Shown: in pieces, positions 6,707 through 13,269 of the stretch | How positions within the stretch are numbered: position 1 is the stretch's first letter | How the letters are laid out: each line of letters starts with the position of its first letter | Source: Hyphomicrobiaceae bacterium UBA4118 | GTDB taxonomy: Bacteria > Pseudomonadota > Alphaproteobacteria > Rhizobiales > Methyloligellaceae | Reading direction: 5' to 3' | Assembly (NCBI GenBank): GCA_002383105.1 | Contig: DFXC01000166.1 | Span: 267 to 13,535, forward strand | DNA length: 13,269 bases | Program-made: the position numbers and the translations under genes | The notes under the pieces: model-generated | What the model was told of the DNA's origin: nothing | The model's input: the letters and a program-made list of their open reading frames with translations, nothing else | Databases searched by the model: none

Positions 6707-7379
6707 TCAGCACGTGAAGACGGCGGGGGCCGTGGGCGCCTCTGACGAGGGTCTGCTCGATATCCGCGGTCCGCGACGGGCCGCTGATCATATTGACGGT
6801 GCGGGGTAGCGTCGCTTCCCCATAAACCGCCCGCAACCGGTCCCAAGCCTCCTCATAAGAGCCGAGAATGTCTGACGCGTTGATGAGCACCATGTGGGCC
6901 TCGGGCAGGAAGTTCAGCGTGGTCGGATTATCGGCGCCGGACACGAGGAACAAGGTGCCGGTCTCGGCCGCGGCGACAAGAGCCCGCGACAGAGAGGCTT
7001 TGTCGGTTGGCTCGGCCCGTCCGAAGCGGCGCTCGATGTCCCAGGCGTCTCGCCAGGGAAGGGCGGCAAGGACAGGATCGGCACCCATGCGTAACCGCGG
7101 CGGCAGACCGCTGGAGCCGAGATAGGAGGCAATGGCGCCGACCGCGTCCTGCTTCGTGGCGACGCGGCTCACATCGGCGCCCTGCTTTGTCAGCATGTCG
7201 GTCAGAAGCGCCACGCACTCCTCTGGCGCCTTCCGTGCCCGCGCCGGAATGGTGCCACGGGGATGACGTTCGAGCCGTTCGGCGACCGCAGCTTGGCGGT
7301 AGGCGTCGTCCTCCGTCACGCCAAGGGCGACGCGGATGCGTGCCAAGCCGCTCGCGCGGGCCTCGTCGCGGGCGCTCAT
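6696..7379 (-). CDS. lutC: Lactate utilization protein C (LUD domain)
   Basis: Third subunit of the LutABC L-lactate oxidation system, 227 aa, cytoplasmic. It consists of one LUD (DUF162) domain with no iron-sulfur cysteine motif, as expected for LutC. Typical family stretches are GTLFLVSGADNPTTLNFLPE followed by HMVLINASDILGSYEEAWDRL and, near the C-terminus, RTVNMISGPSRTADIEQTLV-RGAHGPRRLHVLILG. The SGPSRTADIE segment is the most recognisable LUD signature. The start ATG (7377-7379) overlaps the lutB stop in an ATGA arrangement, so translation is probably coupled. The precise biochemical role of LutC within the complex is not settled in the family. The call rests on this signature plus order behind lutA and lutB. 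Confidence 0.9.
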   Translation of the reverse strand: MSARDEARASGLARIRVALGVTEDDAYRQAAVAERLERHPRGTIPARARKAPEECVALLTDMLTKQGADVSRVATKQDAVGAIASYLGSSGLPPRLRMGADPVLAALPWRDAWDIERRFGRAEPTDKASLSRALVAAAETGTLFLVSGADNPTTLNFLPEAHMVLINASDILGSYEEAWDRLRAVYGEATLPRTVNMISGPSRTADIEQTLVRGAHGPRRLHVLILG

Positions 7380-8803
7380 CGGCGTTGGCTCCGCTCTTTT
7401 TCGGCGTAGAGCGTGTGAAAGGTCTTGCCTTCAGGGGCCGGAAAGTCCCGCGTCCGCGTCCAGGCCTTGCCGAACGGCAGCCGGCCGATGCTGCCGCTTC
7501 CCCGGGCAAGCCAAGCGAGAAGAGGCACGAGCCTATTGGCAAGGGCGTGGTAGAGGCGCGGGCGCTTGGCTGCAAATGCCCAGGCCTTGAGCAGCAGACG
7601 TTCGCGACGCGGCGGGTTGCCACGGGTGAAGTCGCGCTCCCGCCAGGCCCGCATCAAATCGGGCAGCGGGATCTCCATCGGGCAGACCTGCTCGCACCTG
7701 CCGCAAAAGCTTGAAGCATGGGGAAGATCGCGCGCGTGATCGATGCCCACCAACGCCGGCGTCATCACCGCGCCCATCGGTCCGGGATAGACTGAGCCGT
7801 AAGCATGGCCGCCGATGGCCCCATAGACCGGGCAATGGTTGAGACAGGCGCCGCAGCGGATGCAGCGGAGCATGTCGGCGAAGACGCCGCCCAGCATCTC
7901 GCTCCGCCCATTGTCGAGCAGGACGACGTGGTAGGCGACCGGCCCATCGGGATCGCTGTCGCGGCGCGGCCCGGTCACGAACGTGGTGTAGGTGGTGATC
8001 TCCTGGCCGGTGCCTGAGCGGGCGAGCAGCCGCAAGATGGTGTCGGCGTCCTCGAGCGTCGGCACGACCTTCTCGATCGAGGCGACCACGATATGGGCGC
8101 GCGGCAGCGTCGAGGTCAGGTCGCCGTTGCCCTCGTTGGTGACGATCACCGAGGAGCCCGTCTCGGCGATCAGGAGATTGGCGCCGGTGATGCCGATATC
8201 GGCCTTCAGGAATTTCTCGCGCAGCACGGCGCGCGCCTCCGCCACGAGGTCTTGCACTTGGTTCAGCTTCCGCGCCGTGGCGAACTGCTTGTGCACGCGG
8301 CGGAAGTCCTGCGCGATATCTTCCTTATTGAGGTGGATGACGGGGGCGATGATATGGCTTGGGGTCTCGCCCCTGATCTGCACGATATATTCGCCGAGGT
8401 CGGTCTCGACCACCTCGATGCCCGAGGCCTCGAGATGGGCATTGAGTCCGATCTCCTCCGAGATCATCGACTTGCCTTTGGTGACGAGCTTGGCCCCTAG
8501 CTCGCGGCAAAGCTCGAGCACGATGGCGCGAGCGTCGGCTGCGGTCTCGGCAAAATGCACCACGCCCCCGCTCTCGGTCACCTTGCGCTCATAAGCCTCG
8601 AGATAAAGGTCGAGATGGCTGAGCGTGTGGTCCTTGACGGCACGGGCCTCGTCGCGGAGCTTGTCGAATTCGGGGAGTTTCGCTTTCGCCGCTTCGCGCT
8701 TGACGACGAAACCGCGCTTGACGTTCTGCAGCGCTTTCTGCAGCTCCACGTCGGCAAGCGCGTGAGCGACGTTGGTTTTGAAGGTGTCGCTGGAATTTTC
8801 CAT
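7376..8803 (-). CDS. lutB: Lactate utilization iron-sulfur protein B
   Basis: Iron-sulfur electron-transfer subunit of LutABC, 475 aa from the chosen start. The N-terminal two thirds form a LUD domain (about 60-290), with GITGANLLIAETGSSVIVTN (204-223) and EGNGDLTSTLPRAHIVVAS (224-242) as the family core. The C-terminal third is ferredoxin-like: C314-x2-C317-x2-C320-x3-C324-P, then C367-x2-C370-x3-C374-P, able to hold two [4Fe-4S] clusters. The start ATG 8803 lies 10 bases after the lutA stop. A longer reading from a TTG at 8839 would overlap lutA and adds an unlike N-terminus. The SD is weak (GAGCAG), which fits translation coupled to lutA. The end overlaps lutC by 4 bases. Electrons from lactate presumably pass through these clusters toward quinone or a cytochrome; the acceptor is not known from sequence. 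Confidence 0.93.
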   Translation of the reverse strand: MENSSDTFKTNVAHALADVELQKALQNVKRGFVVKREAAKAKLPEFDKLRDEARAVKDHTLSHLDLYLEAYERKVTESGGVVHFAETAADARAIVLELCRELGAKLVTKGKSMISEEIGLNAHLEASGIEVVETDLGEYIVQIRGETPSHIIAPVIHLNKEDIAQDFRRVHKQFATARKLNQVQDLVAEARAVLREKFLKADIGITGANLLIAETGSSVIVTNEGNGDLTSTLPRAHIVVASIEKVVPTLEDADTILRLLARSGTGQEITTYTTFVTGPRRDSDPDGPVAYHVVLLDNGRSEMLGGVFADMLRCIRCGACLNHCPVYGAIGGHAYGSVYPGPMGAVMTPALVGIDHARDLPHASSFCGRCEQVCPMEIPLPDLMRAWRERDFTRGNPPRRERLLLKAWAFAAKRPRLYHALANRLVPLLAWLARGSGSIGRLPFGKAWTRTRDFPAPEGKTFHTLYAEKERSQRR

Positions 8804-8813
8804 TGGCGTCTGC

Positions 8814-9605
8814 TCAGCGCATCTGGCGCGGGGCGGCAATGGCGGGGACCTCGGTCATGCCCGCCAGCACCTCGGCCACGTGCCGCGCCTCGATGCCTGC
8901 GCGCTCGCGGGCAAGCCTGCCCGCAATATGCATGAGGCAGCCGAGGTCGCCCGCGAGCACGCAACTCGCTCCCGTCGCGAGGATATTGCGCAGCTTAGCA
9001 TCGAGAATGGCGCCGGAAATATCCGGATATTTGACCGAGAAGGTGCCGCCGAATCCGCAGCACACCTCGCTCTCGGCAAGCTCGACAAGGGTCAGCCCGT
9101 CGACGCTGGCAAGGAGCCGCCTTGGCGCGTCGCGCACCTGAAGCTCCCGCAACGAGGAGCAGGAATCGTGATAGGTGACGCTTCCCCGGTAGCTCGCATC
9201 GACGTGGGTGAGCCCGAGCACATCGACGAGGAAGCTCGTGAGCTCGAAGGTCTTGCTGGCGAGCGCCTCTGCGCGATCGGCGAAATCGGGATCGTCGGCG
9301 AGAAGGCGCGGGTAGTGGACCTTCACCATGCCGGCGCATGAGCCCGACGGCGCCACGACATAGTCGAAGCGCTCGAAGGTCTGAACCACCTGGCGCGCGA
9401 TCGAGACGGCATCTGCCCGGTCGCCGGAATTATAGGCGGGCTGTCCACAGCAGGTCTGCGCGCGCGGCACCTCGACCCGGGCGCCTCCCGCCTCGAGCAG
9501 CTTGATCGCGGCAAACGCCACATTCGGCCGAAACAGGTCGACCAGGCAGGTGACGAGAAGGCCGACAAGCGGACCTTGTTTTGACGGTTCAGGCGCGGAA
9601 GTCAT
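8814..9605 (-). CDS. lutA: Lactate utilization protein A (CCG-domain Fe-S subunit)
   Basis: First gene of the lut operon, 263 aa, cytoplasmic, with two cysteine-rich CCG domains of the kind shared with GlcF, HdrB and SdhE. Repeat one has C20, then C52-C53-G (TCCGQPAYNSG) and C90 (SGSCAGMVK). Repeat two has C149 (YHDSCSSLREL), C182-C183-G (VCCGFGGTFSVKYP) and C223 (GDLGCLMHIAG). The cysteine spacing matches the C-x31..38-CCG family rule in both halves, so both cluster-binding sites look intact. The start ATG 9605 has a partial SD, GGTGA, very close to it. GlcF has the same CCG domains but also N-terminal ferredoxin clusters and is longer. The short length plus adjacent lutB and lutC settle the identity. 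It is divergent from the TRAP binding-protein gene, so 9606-9726 probably holds control elements for both. Confidence 0.92.
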   Translation of the reverse strand: MTSAPEPSKQGPLVGLLVTCLVDLFRPNVAFAAIKLLEAGGARVEVPRAQTCCGQPAYNSGDRADAVSIARQVVQTFERFDYVVAPSGSCAGMVKVHYPRLLADDPDFADRAEALASKTFELTSFLVDVLGLTHVDASYRGSVTYHDSCSSLRELQVRDAPRRLLASVDGLTLVELAESEVCCGFGGTFSVKYPDISGAILDAKLRNILATGASCVLAGDLGCLMHIAGRLARERAGIEARHVAEVLAGMTEVPAIAAPRQMR

Positions 9606-9726
9606 ATCACCGGTCGAGCTTTTTCATCTTGTGGCGGGAGGTGGGAGGCAGGATGTAGCATCGGCGGCGCGACTCAAGAAATCGGAAATCGTGAGGCCTG
9701 ACGGGCGCGGGAGGAAGATAAGGGTG
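9606..9726. promoter_or_regulatory. Divergent intergenic region, lutA / TRAP binding protein
   Basis: These 121 bases separate two divergent start codons, so promoters for both should lie here or overlap the gene starts. I see no convincing -35/-10 pair and no clear regulator palindrome. On the plus side, GGAGGAAG followed by AAGGGTG precedes the TRAP gene ATG and supplies its SD. No lactate regulator gene (LldR/LutR type) is present in the window. Confidence 0.4.
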
Positions 9727-10845
9727 ATGCAGGCGAGGGTCCTGGCAATGCTGGCGCTGGTGCTGCTGCCGGCCTCCCATGCCCTGGCGGCCGACGCCGG
9801 GCCGGTGCACCTCGTCACCCCCATCGTCTATGGCACGCATCTGCCGGGCCTCGGCGCGCCGGCGGCAAACCTCGCCAAGCTGATCAAGGAGCGCTCGGGA
9901 GGCTCCCTCGTGCTGGACCTGAAGCAGCCGGGAGACGGCACCAAACCGCAGGAGATTCTCGACAAGGTTTCGGGTGGCCGCGTCGATGCGGGCTTCGCCA
10001 CGGCGAGCTTCTGGGCCGCGAAGCTCCCCGCCGCGGCACTCTTCGCAGGCTTCCCCTTCGGCCCTGACGCCCAGGGCTATCTTGGTTGGTTCGAGACCGG
10101 CAACGGCAAGACGCTCTATCAGGAGATGTACGATCACGCGGGACTGAAGGTGCACGTCATTCCGTGCGCCTTCGGCGGCGCCGAAGCGGGCGGCTGGTTC
10201 GCCAAGGAGATCAAGAGCAAGGACGACATCAAGGGCCTGCGCATGCGCATTTTCGGGCTGGGCGGGCTGGTCATGGCGCAGCTCGGCGCCACGACCGTGC
10301 TCGTGCCGGGCGGCAACCTGCTGGCAGCCTTCGGCAAGGGGGAGATCGACGCGGCCGAGCTTTACACGCCTGCGGTGGATCAGCAGCAAGGCCTGCAGGC
10401 CAAGGTCAAGCTCATCTATGTGCCTGGCTGGCACCAGCCTGAGACGGTGCTCGAGCTCATCATCAACAAGGATCGCTGGAGCGGGCTCAGCGATCAGCAG
10501 CGTACCCTGATCGAGACCGCGTGCCAGGAGACGCTTCATGCGACCGCGACCGAGAGCGCGCGGCTCCAGGCTGATGCCCTTGCGAGCCTTGCCGCCAAAG
10601 ACGGCGTCCGCATCGAGGCCTGGCCCGAGGACGTGCTCGGCGCCTTTCGCTCGGCCTGGGCGGAGGTCGCCAAAGCCGAAGGCGAGCAGGACTACTTCTT
10701 CAAAGCCGTCCTCGACGACATCGAGAAATTCCGTACCAAGCCTCAGGACACGGCCGGCCCTCAAGCCACGCCCGCGCCTCAAGCCTCATCGTCACCGCAA
10801 TTAGCGCCCGGACCTGAAGCGCCCACGCCTCAAGCCACGCGCTGA
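9727..10845 (+). CDS. TRAP transporter periplasmic substrate-binding protein (DctP family)
   Basis: Periplasmic receptor of 372 aa for a carboxylate imported by a TRAP system. An N-terminal signal peptide (ARVLAMLALVLLPASHALA) is probably cleaved near residue 22. The fold is supported by the family core KGLRMRIFGLGGLVMAQLGA (169-188), whose Arg172/Arg174 region normally clamps the substrate carboxylate. GGNLLAAFGKGEIDAAELY (196-213) and YVPGWHQPETVLELIINK (231-248) follow. The last resembles 2-oxo acid and lactate binders of the TakP type, although the Glu-Trp pair I recall at the ion site reads Glu-Leu here. The start is ATG 9727 after an SD-rich stretch; upstream in-frame readings lack a signal peptide. 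The last 33 or so residues are a Pro/Gln/Ala-rich tail. No DctQ or DctM membrane genes are in the window. The setting beside lut and glc genes suggests a 2-hydroxy or 2-oxo acid ligand (inference). Confidence 0.88.
   Translation: MQARVLAMLALVLLPASHALAADAGPVHLVTPIVYGTHLPGLGAPAANLAKLIKERSGGSLVLDLKQPGDGTKPQEILDKVSGGRVDAGFATASFWAAKLPAAALFAGFPFGPDAQGYLGWFETGNGKTLYQEMYDHAGLKVHVIPCAFGGAEAGGWFAKEIKSKDDIKGLRMRIFGLGGLVMAQLGATTVLVPGGNLLAAFGKGEIDAAELYTPAVDQQQGLQAKVKLIYVPGWHQPETVLELIINKDRWSGLSDQQRTLIETACQETLHATATESARLQADALASLAAKDGVRIEAWPEDVLGAFRSAWAEVAKAEGEQDYFFKAVLDDIEKFRTKPQDTAGPQATPAPQASSSPQLAPGPEAPTPQATR
10759..10842 (+). repeat. Degenerate CCTCAAGCC repeats encoding a Pro/Gln-rich tail
   Basis: CCTCAAGCC occurs at 10759, 10777 and 10828, twice continuing as CCTCAAGCCACG, with a related CCTGAAGCG at 10813. 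The repeats encode PQA units in the C-terminal tail of the TRAP binding protein, consistent with local duplication inside the gene end. Such a tail is not part of the DctP fold and is likely disordered. Confidence 0.55.
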
Positions 10846-10850
10846 CGCGA

Positions 10851-11243
10851 TTATTGCGCGGGGAACGTCTTCAGATAGGCGATGACGTCGGCCCGCTGAC
10901 CGGCGTCCGTCATGCCCGGAAAGGCCAACGCCATGGTCGAATCGGGGATCAACGCCTTTGGATTGGCGATCCATTTGTCGATGTTCTCCTCGGTCCAAAC
11001 CCAGCCATCAGCGCCTAGCTTCTTCATGCCGGCCGAGTACATCGGATAGTCGGCGACGCTCGCCGCCTTGCGTCCGACAACGCCGTTGAGCTCCGGCCCG
11101 ATCAGCGTCTTGGCGCCAGGGCCGATTTGATGGCAAGCCGCGCATACGGCAAAGGCGGCTTTGCCCTTATCCGCATCGCCCGCGGCGAACGCCGGTCCAT
11201 TCAGAGCCACCAGCAAAACGGCGCCCAGCCCAATCTTCCTCAT
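10851..11243 (-). CDS. Secreted class I cytochrome c (c2-like)
   Basis: Small soluble electron carrier of 130 aa. A signal peptide (GLGAVLLVALNGPAFA) is cleaved probably after residue 20. The single haem site is C34-A-A-C37-H38. The sixth ligand is most likely Met104 in DSTMALAFPGM, the usual position about 70 residues on. Other class I marks are GPELNGVVGRKA (49-60) and WTEENIDKWIANPKALIP (83-100). It acts in the periplasm, where it could take electrons from membrane dehydrogenases to an oxidase. A very good SD, AAGGAGG, lies 7 bases before the ATG at 11243. Its stop faces the TRAP gene stop at only 5 bases, leaving no room for a normal terminator between them. A link to lactate or glycolate oxidation is suggested only by location, since Lut and Glc enzymes themselves face the cytoplasm. 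Confidence 0.9.
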   Translation of the reverse strand: MRKIGLGAVLLVALNGPAFAAGDADKGKAAFAVCAACHQIGPGAKTLIGPELNGVVGRKAASVADYPMYSAGMKKLGADGWVWTEENIDKWIANPKALIPDSTMALAFPGMTDAGQRADVIAYLKTFPAQ

Positions 11244-11314
11244 CCCGATCCTCCTTAAGATAACGTCCGCACAGTCTTCCTGTCCGGACGATGCCCAGCG
11301 TTCTTCCCGGCTCT

Positions 11315-11330
11315 GTCAATTTCAATTGAC
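11315..11330. promoter_or_regulatory. 16-bp palindrome, candidate operator between cytochrome c and glcD
   Basis: GTCAATT (11315-11321) and AATTGAC (11324-11330) form perfect 7-bp arms around a two-base centre. Each arm gives a TTGAC-like -35 element, TTGACA on the minus strand (11314-11319) and TTGACT on the plus strand (11326-11331), though no strong -10 hexamer sits at the ideal distance on either side. It lies 72 bases upstream of the cytochrome start and about 200 bases upstream of glcD. A dimeric repressor or activator site is plausible; the regulator is unknown. The remaining intergenic sequence, 11244-11526, shows only the two ribosome binding sites. Confidence 0.4.
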
Positions 11331-11526
11331 TGTAGCAGAAGCCTAAACTGCCATAAAAAGAGCCCGTCTGCGACATCGTAACTCGGAGGATGCCCCAGTG
11401 GGCGCGGCGGCGAGGGTGCGCAACGCCCCGGCCCGAGCCAGGGCGTATTGCCCGCCAACCGCGCGCGTGCGAAAGACTAGGGGTAAGCCCATAATTTGAA
11501 CTGGCCGGCCGCGCTCGGAGCCAAGG

Positions 11527-12963
11527 ATGTCGCAACTTTCCATGCCAAATCCGGATCTCGCGATCCTTCAGCGCCGGACCGACCTCTTGCGGCAGCTCAA
11601 GAGGCTCGTTCCGGAGGCAACCCTGATCACCGACCGGGAGGGACGGCGCACTTTCGAGACCGACGCGCTCACCGCCTATCGCTGCCTGCCGCTTGCCGTG
11701 GTGCTGCCGGGAACCACCGAGGAGGTGAGCAAGATCCTGCGCTTCTGCCACGAGAACCACGTCAAGGTGGTGCCGCGCGGCGCCGGCACCTCGCTATCGG
11801 GCGGGGCCTTGCCGCTCGAAGACGCCATCGTGCTCTGCCTGAGCCGCATGAGCAAGGTGCTCTCCGTCGACCTCACCAACCGCGTGGCCCGCGTCGAGGC
11901 GGGTCTCACCAATATCGGCATCTCCCAGGCGGTCGCGGCGGACGGCTACTTCTATGCGCCGGACCCTTCGAGCCAGATCGCCTGCACCGTGGGCGGCAAT
12001 GTCGCCACCAATTCCGGCGGGGCGCACTGCCTGAAATACGGCGTCACGACGAACAACATTCTAGGCGTCCGCATGGTGCTGATGAGCGGAGAGATCATCG
12101 ATATCGGCGGCGCCAGCCTCGACGCCCCGGGATACGATTTCCTCGCTTTGATCACAGGCTCTGAGGGCCAGCTCGGGGTCGTCACCGAGGTGACCGTGCG
12201 CTTGCTCAAGGCTGCCGAAGGCGCGCGTCCCATGCTGCTCGGCTTTGATTCCAATGAGGCGGCGGGAGCGTGCGTCGCCGGTATCATCGCCGCCGGCATC
12301 GTTCCCGTGGCGCTCGAGTTCATGGATCGCCCCGCCATCCATGTCTGCGAGCATTTCGTCAAGGCCGGCTATCCGCTCGACGTCGAGGCGCTCCTCATTG
12401 TCGAGGTGCAAGGGTCGGAGGACGAGATCGACACCCTTCTCGAGAGGATCGGCGAGATCGCCTTGGACTTCAACCCGGCCATGATGCGCCGGAGCCAAAG
12501 CGAGGAGGAGACCACGCTCATCTGGAAGGGCCGCAAGGCGGCCTTCGGCGCCATTGGGCAGCTGTCCGACTATTACTGCATGGACGGCGTCATCCCGCTG
12601 TCCAAGCTCACCAAGGCGCTCGACGAGATCGGCTGGATTTGCCGGCGCTATCGCTTCGACGTGGCCAACATCTTTCATGCCGGCGACGGCAATCTGCATC
12701 CTCTCATCCTGTACAACGCCAACGATCCGATCCAGCTCGAGCGGGTCGAGCTATGCGGCGCGGAGATCTTGAAGCTGTGCGTTGAGCTCGGGGGTTGCCT
12801 GACCGGCGAGCACGGCGTCGGCATCGAGAAGCGCGAGTTGATGCGCTTGCAGTACTCAGACATGGACCTGGCTCAGCAGATGCGGGTAAAGACCGTGTTC
12901 GATCCGGACTGGCTGCTCAATCCCGGCAAGGTGTTTCCGCTGGAAGGACGTGGGGCCCAGTGA
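11527..12963 (+). CDS. glcD: Glycolate oxidase FAD subunit GlcD (FAD-linked 2-hydroxyacid dehydrogenase)
   Basis: Flavin subunit of the GlcDEF enzyme that oxidises glycolate to glyoxylate, often also D-lactate; 478 aa, close to the roughly 500 of the characterised enzyme. The N-terminal FAD-binding-4 domain (about 55-230) contains RGAGTSLSGGALP (84-96), GGNVATNSGGAHCLKYG (156-172) and GSEGQLGVVTEVTV (211-224). The C-terminal FAD-oxidase domain contains NIFHAGDGNLHPLI (381-394) and the signature CLTGEHGVGIEKRELM (424-439), including the His residues near the flavin. GGAG-type SD sequence and AAGG stand before ATG 11527. The end overlaps the next gene by 4 bases (GTGA), as in a coupled glcDEF operon. 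Related D-lactate dehydrogenases share this fold; the adjoining glcE settles the call. It is divergent from the cytochrome c gene across 283 bases. Confidence 0.93.
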   Translation: MSQLSMPNPDLAILQRRTDLLRQLKRLVPEATLITDREGRRTFETDALTAYRCLPLAVVLPGTTEEVSKILRFCHENHVKVVPRGAGTSLSGGALPLEDAIVLCLSRMSKVLSVDLTNRVARVEAGLTNIGISQAVAADGYFYAPDPSSQIACTVGGNVATNSGGAHCLKYGVTTNNILGVRMVLMSGEIIDIGGASLDAPGYDFLALITGSEGQLGVVTEVTVRLLKAAEGARPMLLGFDSNEAAGACVAGIIAAGIVPVALEFMDRPAIHVCEHFVKAGYPLDVEALLIVEVQGSEDEIDTLLERIGEIALDFNPAMMRRSQSEEETTLIWKGRKAAFGAIGQLSDYYCMDGVIPLSKLTKALDEIGWICRRYRFDVANIFHAGDGNLHPLILYNANDPIQLERVELCGAEILKLCVELGGCLTGEHGVGIEKRELMRLQYSDMDLAQQMRVKTVFDPDWLLNPGKVFPLEGRGAQ

Positions 12964-13269
12964 CCGGACATATGCGCGTCGGCTTCCATGCTCCTGACAC
13001 GGTGGAGGAGCTTGCCTATCTCGTCGCCGAGGCCGCCGATACGCGGACCCCGCTTGAGGTGATGGGGCGCGGCACCAAGCGCGAGGTCGGGCGCCCGGTG
13101 CAATACGGCGCGGTTCTGAGCACCGAGAGCTTGGTCGGCGTGCCGCTCTACGAGCCGAGCGAGCTCGTTCTCGTCGCGCTCGCCGGCACGCCGTTGGCCC
13201 AAGTCGAGCAGCTTCTCGCCGAGAACGACCAGGAGCTTCCCTTCGAGCCGGTCGATCTCGGGCCGGTGC
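12960..13269 (+). CDS. glcE: Glycolate oxidase subunit GlcE, 5' part, runs off the window end
   Basis: Second FAD-binding subunit of glycolate oxidase, incomplete: 103 codons visible and the frame stays open to the window end. Reading from GTG 12960 gives VTGHMRVGFHAPDTVEELAY, then EVMGRGTKREVGRPVQYGA, then a stretch with LVGVPLYEPSELVLVALAGT and FEPVDLGPV near the end. The RGTK-R-x-GRPVQ segment, LYEPxELV and AGTPL, and FEPxDLGP are characteristic of GlcE in Proteobacteria. The GTG overlaps the glcD stop (GTGA), which argues for coupled translation. An ATG at 12972 is an alternative start. The third subunit, glcF (Fe-S), would be expected just beyond the window but is not seen. Confidence 0.88.
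   Translation, partial: MTGHMRVGFHAPDTVEELAYLVAEAADTRTPLEVMGRGTKREVGRPVQYGAVLSTESLVGVPLYEPSELVLVALAGTPLAQVEQLLAENDQELPFEPVDLGPV

Noticed and set aside
6541..6846. N-terminal extension of the dehydratase to 6846
   Set aside because: It would overlap lutC and encode Arg/Pro-rich sequence unlike the family. The start at 6540 has a good SD and leads straight into the first membrane segment.
9607..9627. Six-codon leader ORF (MKKLDR) ending one base before the lutA ATG
   Set aside because: No SD precedes it and there is no run of regulatory codons. Too short to separate from chance.
9607..10782. 391-aa open frame antisense to the TRAP binding-protein gene
   Set aside because: Frame mirrored from a high-GC coding sequence; no recognisable domain and no SD. 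The plus-strand gene has a signal peptide and family motifs.
11390..11494. 34-codon plus-strand ORF in the cytochrome c - glcD intergenic region
   Set aside because: GGAGG touches the ATG with no spacing, and the product is Arg/Pro-rich without features, typical of chance frames in GC-rich DNA.

Overview
This is a GC-rich chromosomal segment with codon use and gene content typical of an alphaproteobacterium, most likely Hyphomicrobiales (rhizobial type). This is inferred from the family mix, since no rRNA or other phylogenetic marker is present. Genes are packed tightly, with many stop/start overlaps. The window opens at or just inside an insertion sequence and closes inside a gene (glcE).

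Region 1 (1-1024) is an IS630-family element. Its transposase is split into two frames joined by a -1 shift at an A7 run. It has a DD(34)E catalytic set, and a perfect hairpin whose loop holds the Shine-Dalgarno sequence.

Region 2 (1046-6540) is a surface-polysaccharide locus. It starts with a small secreted protein of unknown function (minus strand) and a divergent GT4 glycosyltransferase (plus strand). Three minus-strand genes follow, transcribed in the order membrane-bound SMK-type 4,6-dehydratase (WbpM/CapD type), polyprenyl-phosphate sugar-1-phosphate transferase (WecA/WbpL type), then SDR 4-reductase/epimerase (WbpV type). This trio matches the known route that makes a UDP-2-acetamido-2,6-dideoxyhexose (QuiNAc or FucNAc) and loads it on undecaprenyl phosphate to start O-antigen or exopolysaccharide synthesis.

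Region 3 (6696-13269) is a hydroxyacid-oxidation island. lutA-lutB-lutC (minus strand) encode the iron-sulfur/LUD L-lactate oxidation complex. Divergent from them is a TRAP-type periplasmic binding protein without its membrane subunits. Next come a secreted class I cytochrome c (minus strand) and the divergent start of a glycolate oxidase operon, glcD followed by glcE (cut by the window end). Together they suggest capture of a 2-hydroxy or 2-oxo acid, its oxidation by flavin/Fe-S enzymes, and electron transfer to the respiratory chain.

No CRISPR array, tRNA, rRNA or recognisable riboswitch was seen. No wholly new multi-gene system is evident. The less ordinary points are the RNA structures around the transposase start and frameshift site, the unpaired TRAP binding protein with a repeat-derived Pro/Gln-rich tail, the 16-bp palindrome between the cytochrome and glcD, and the small secreted protein.
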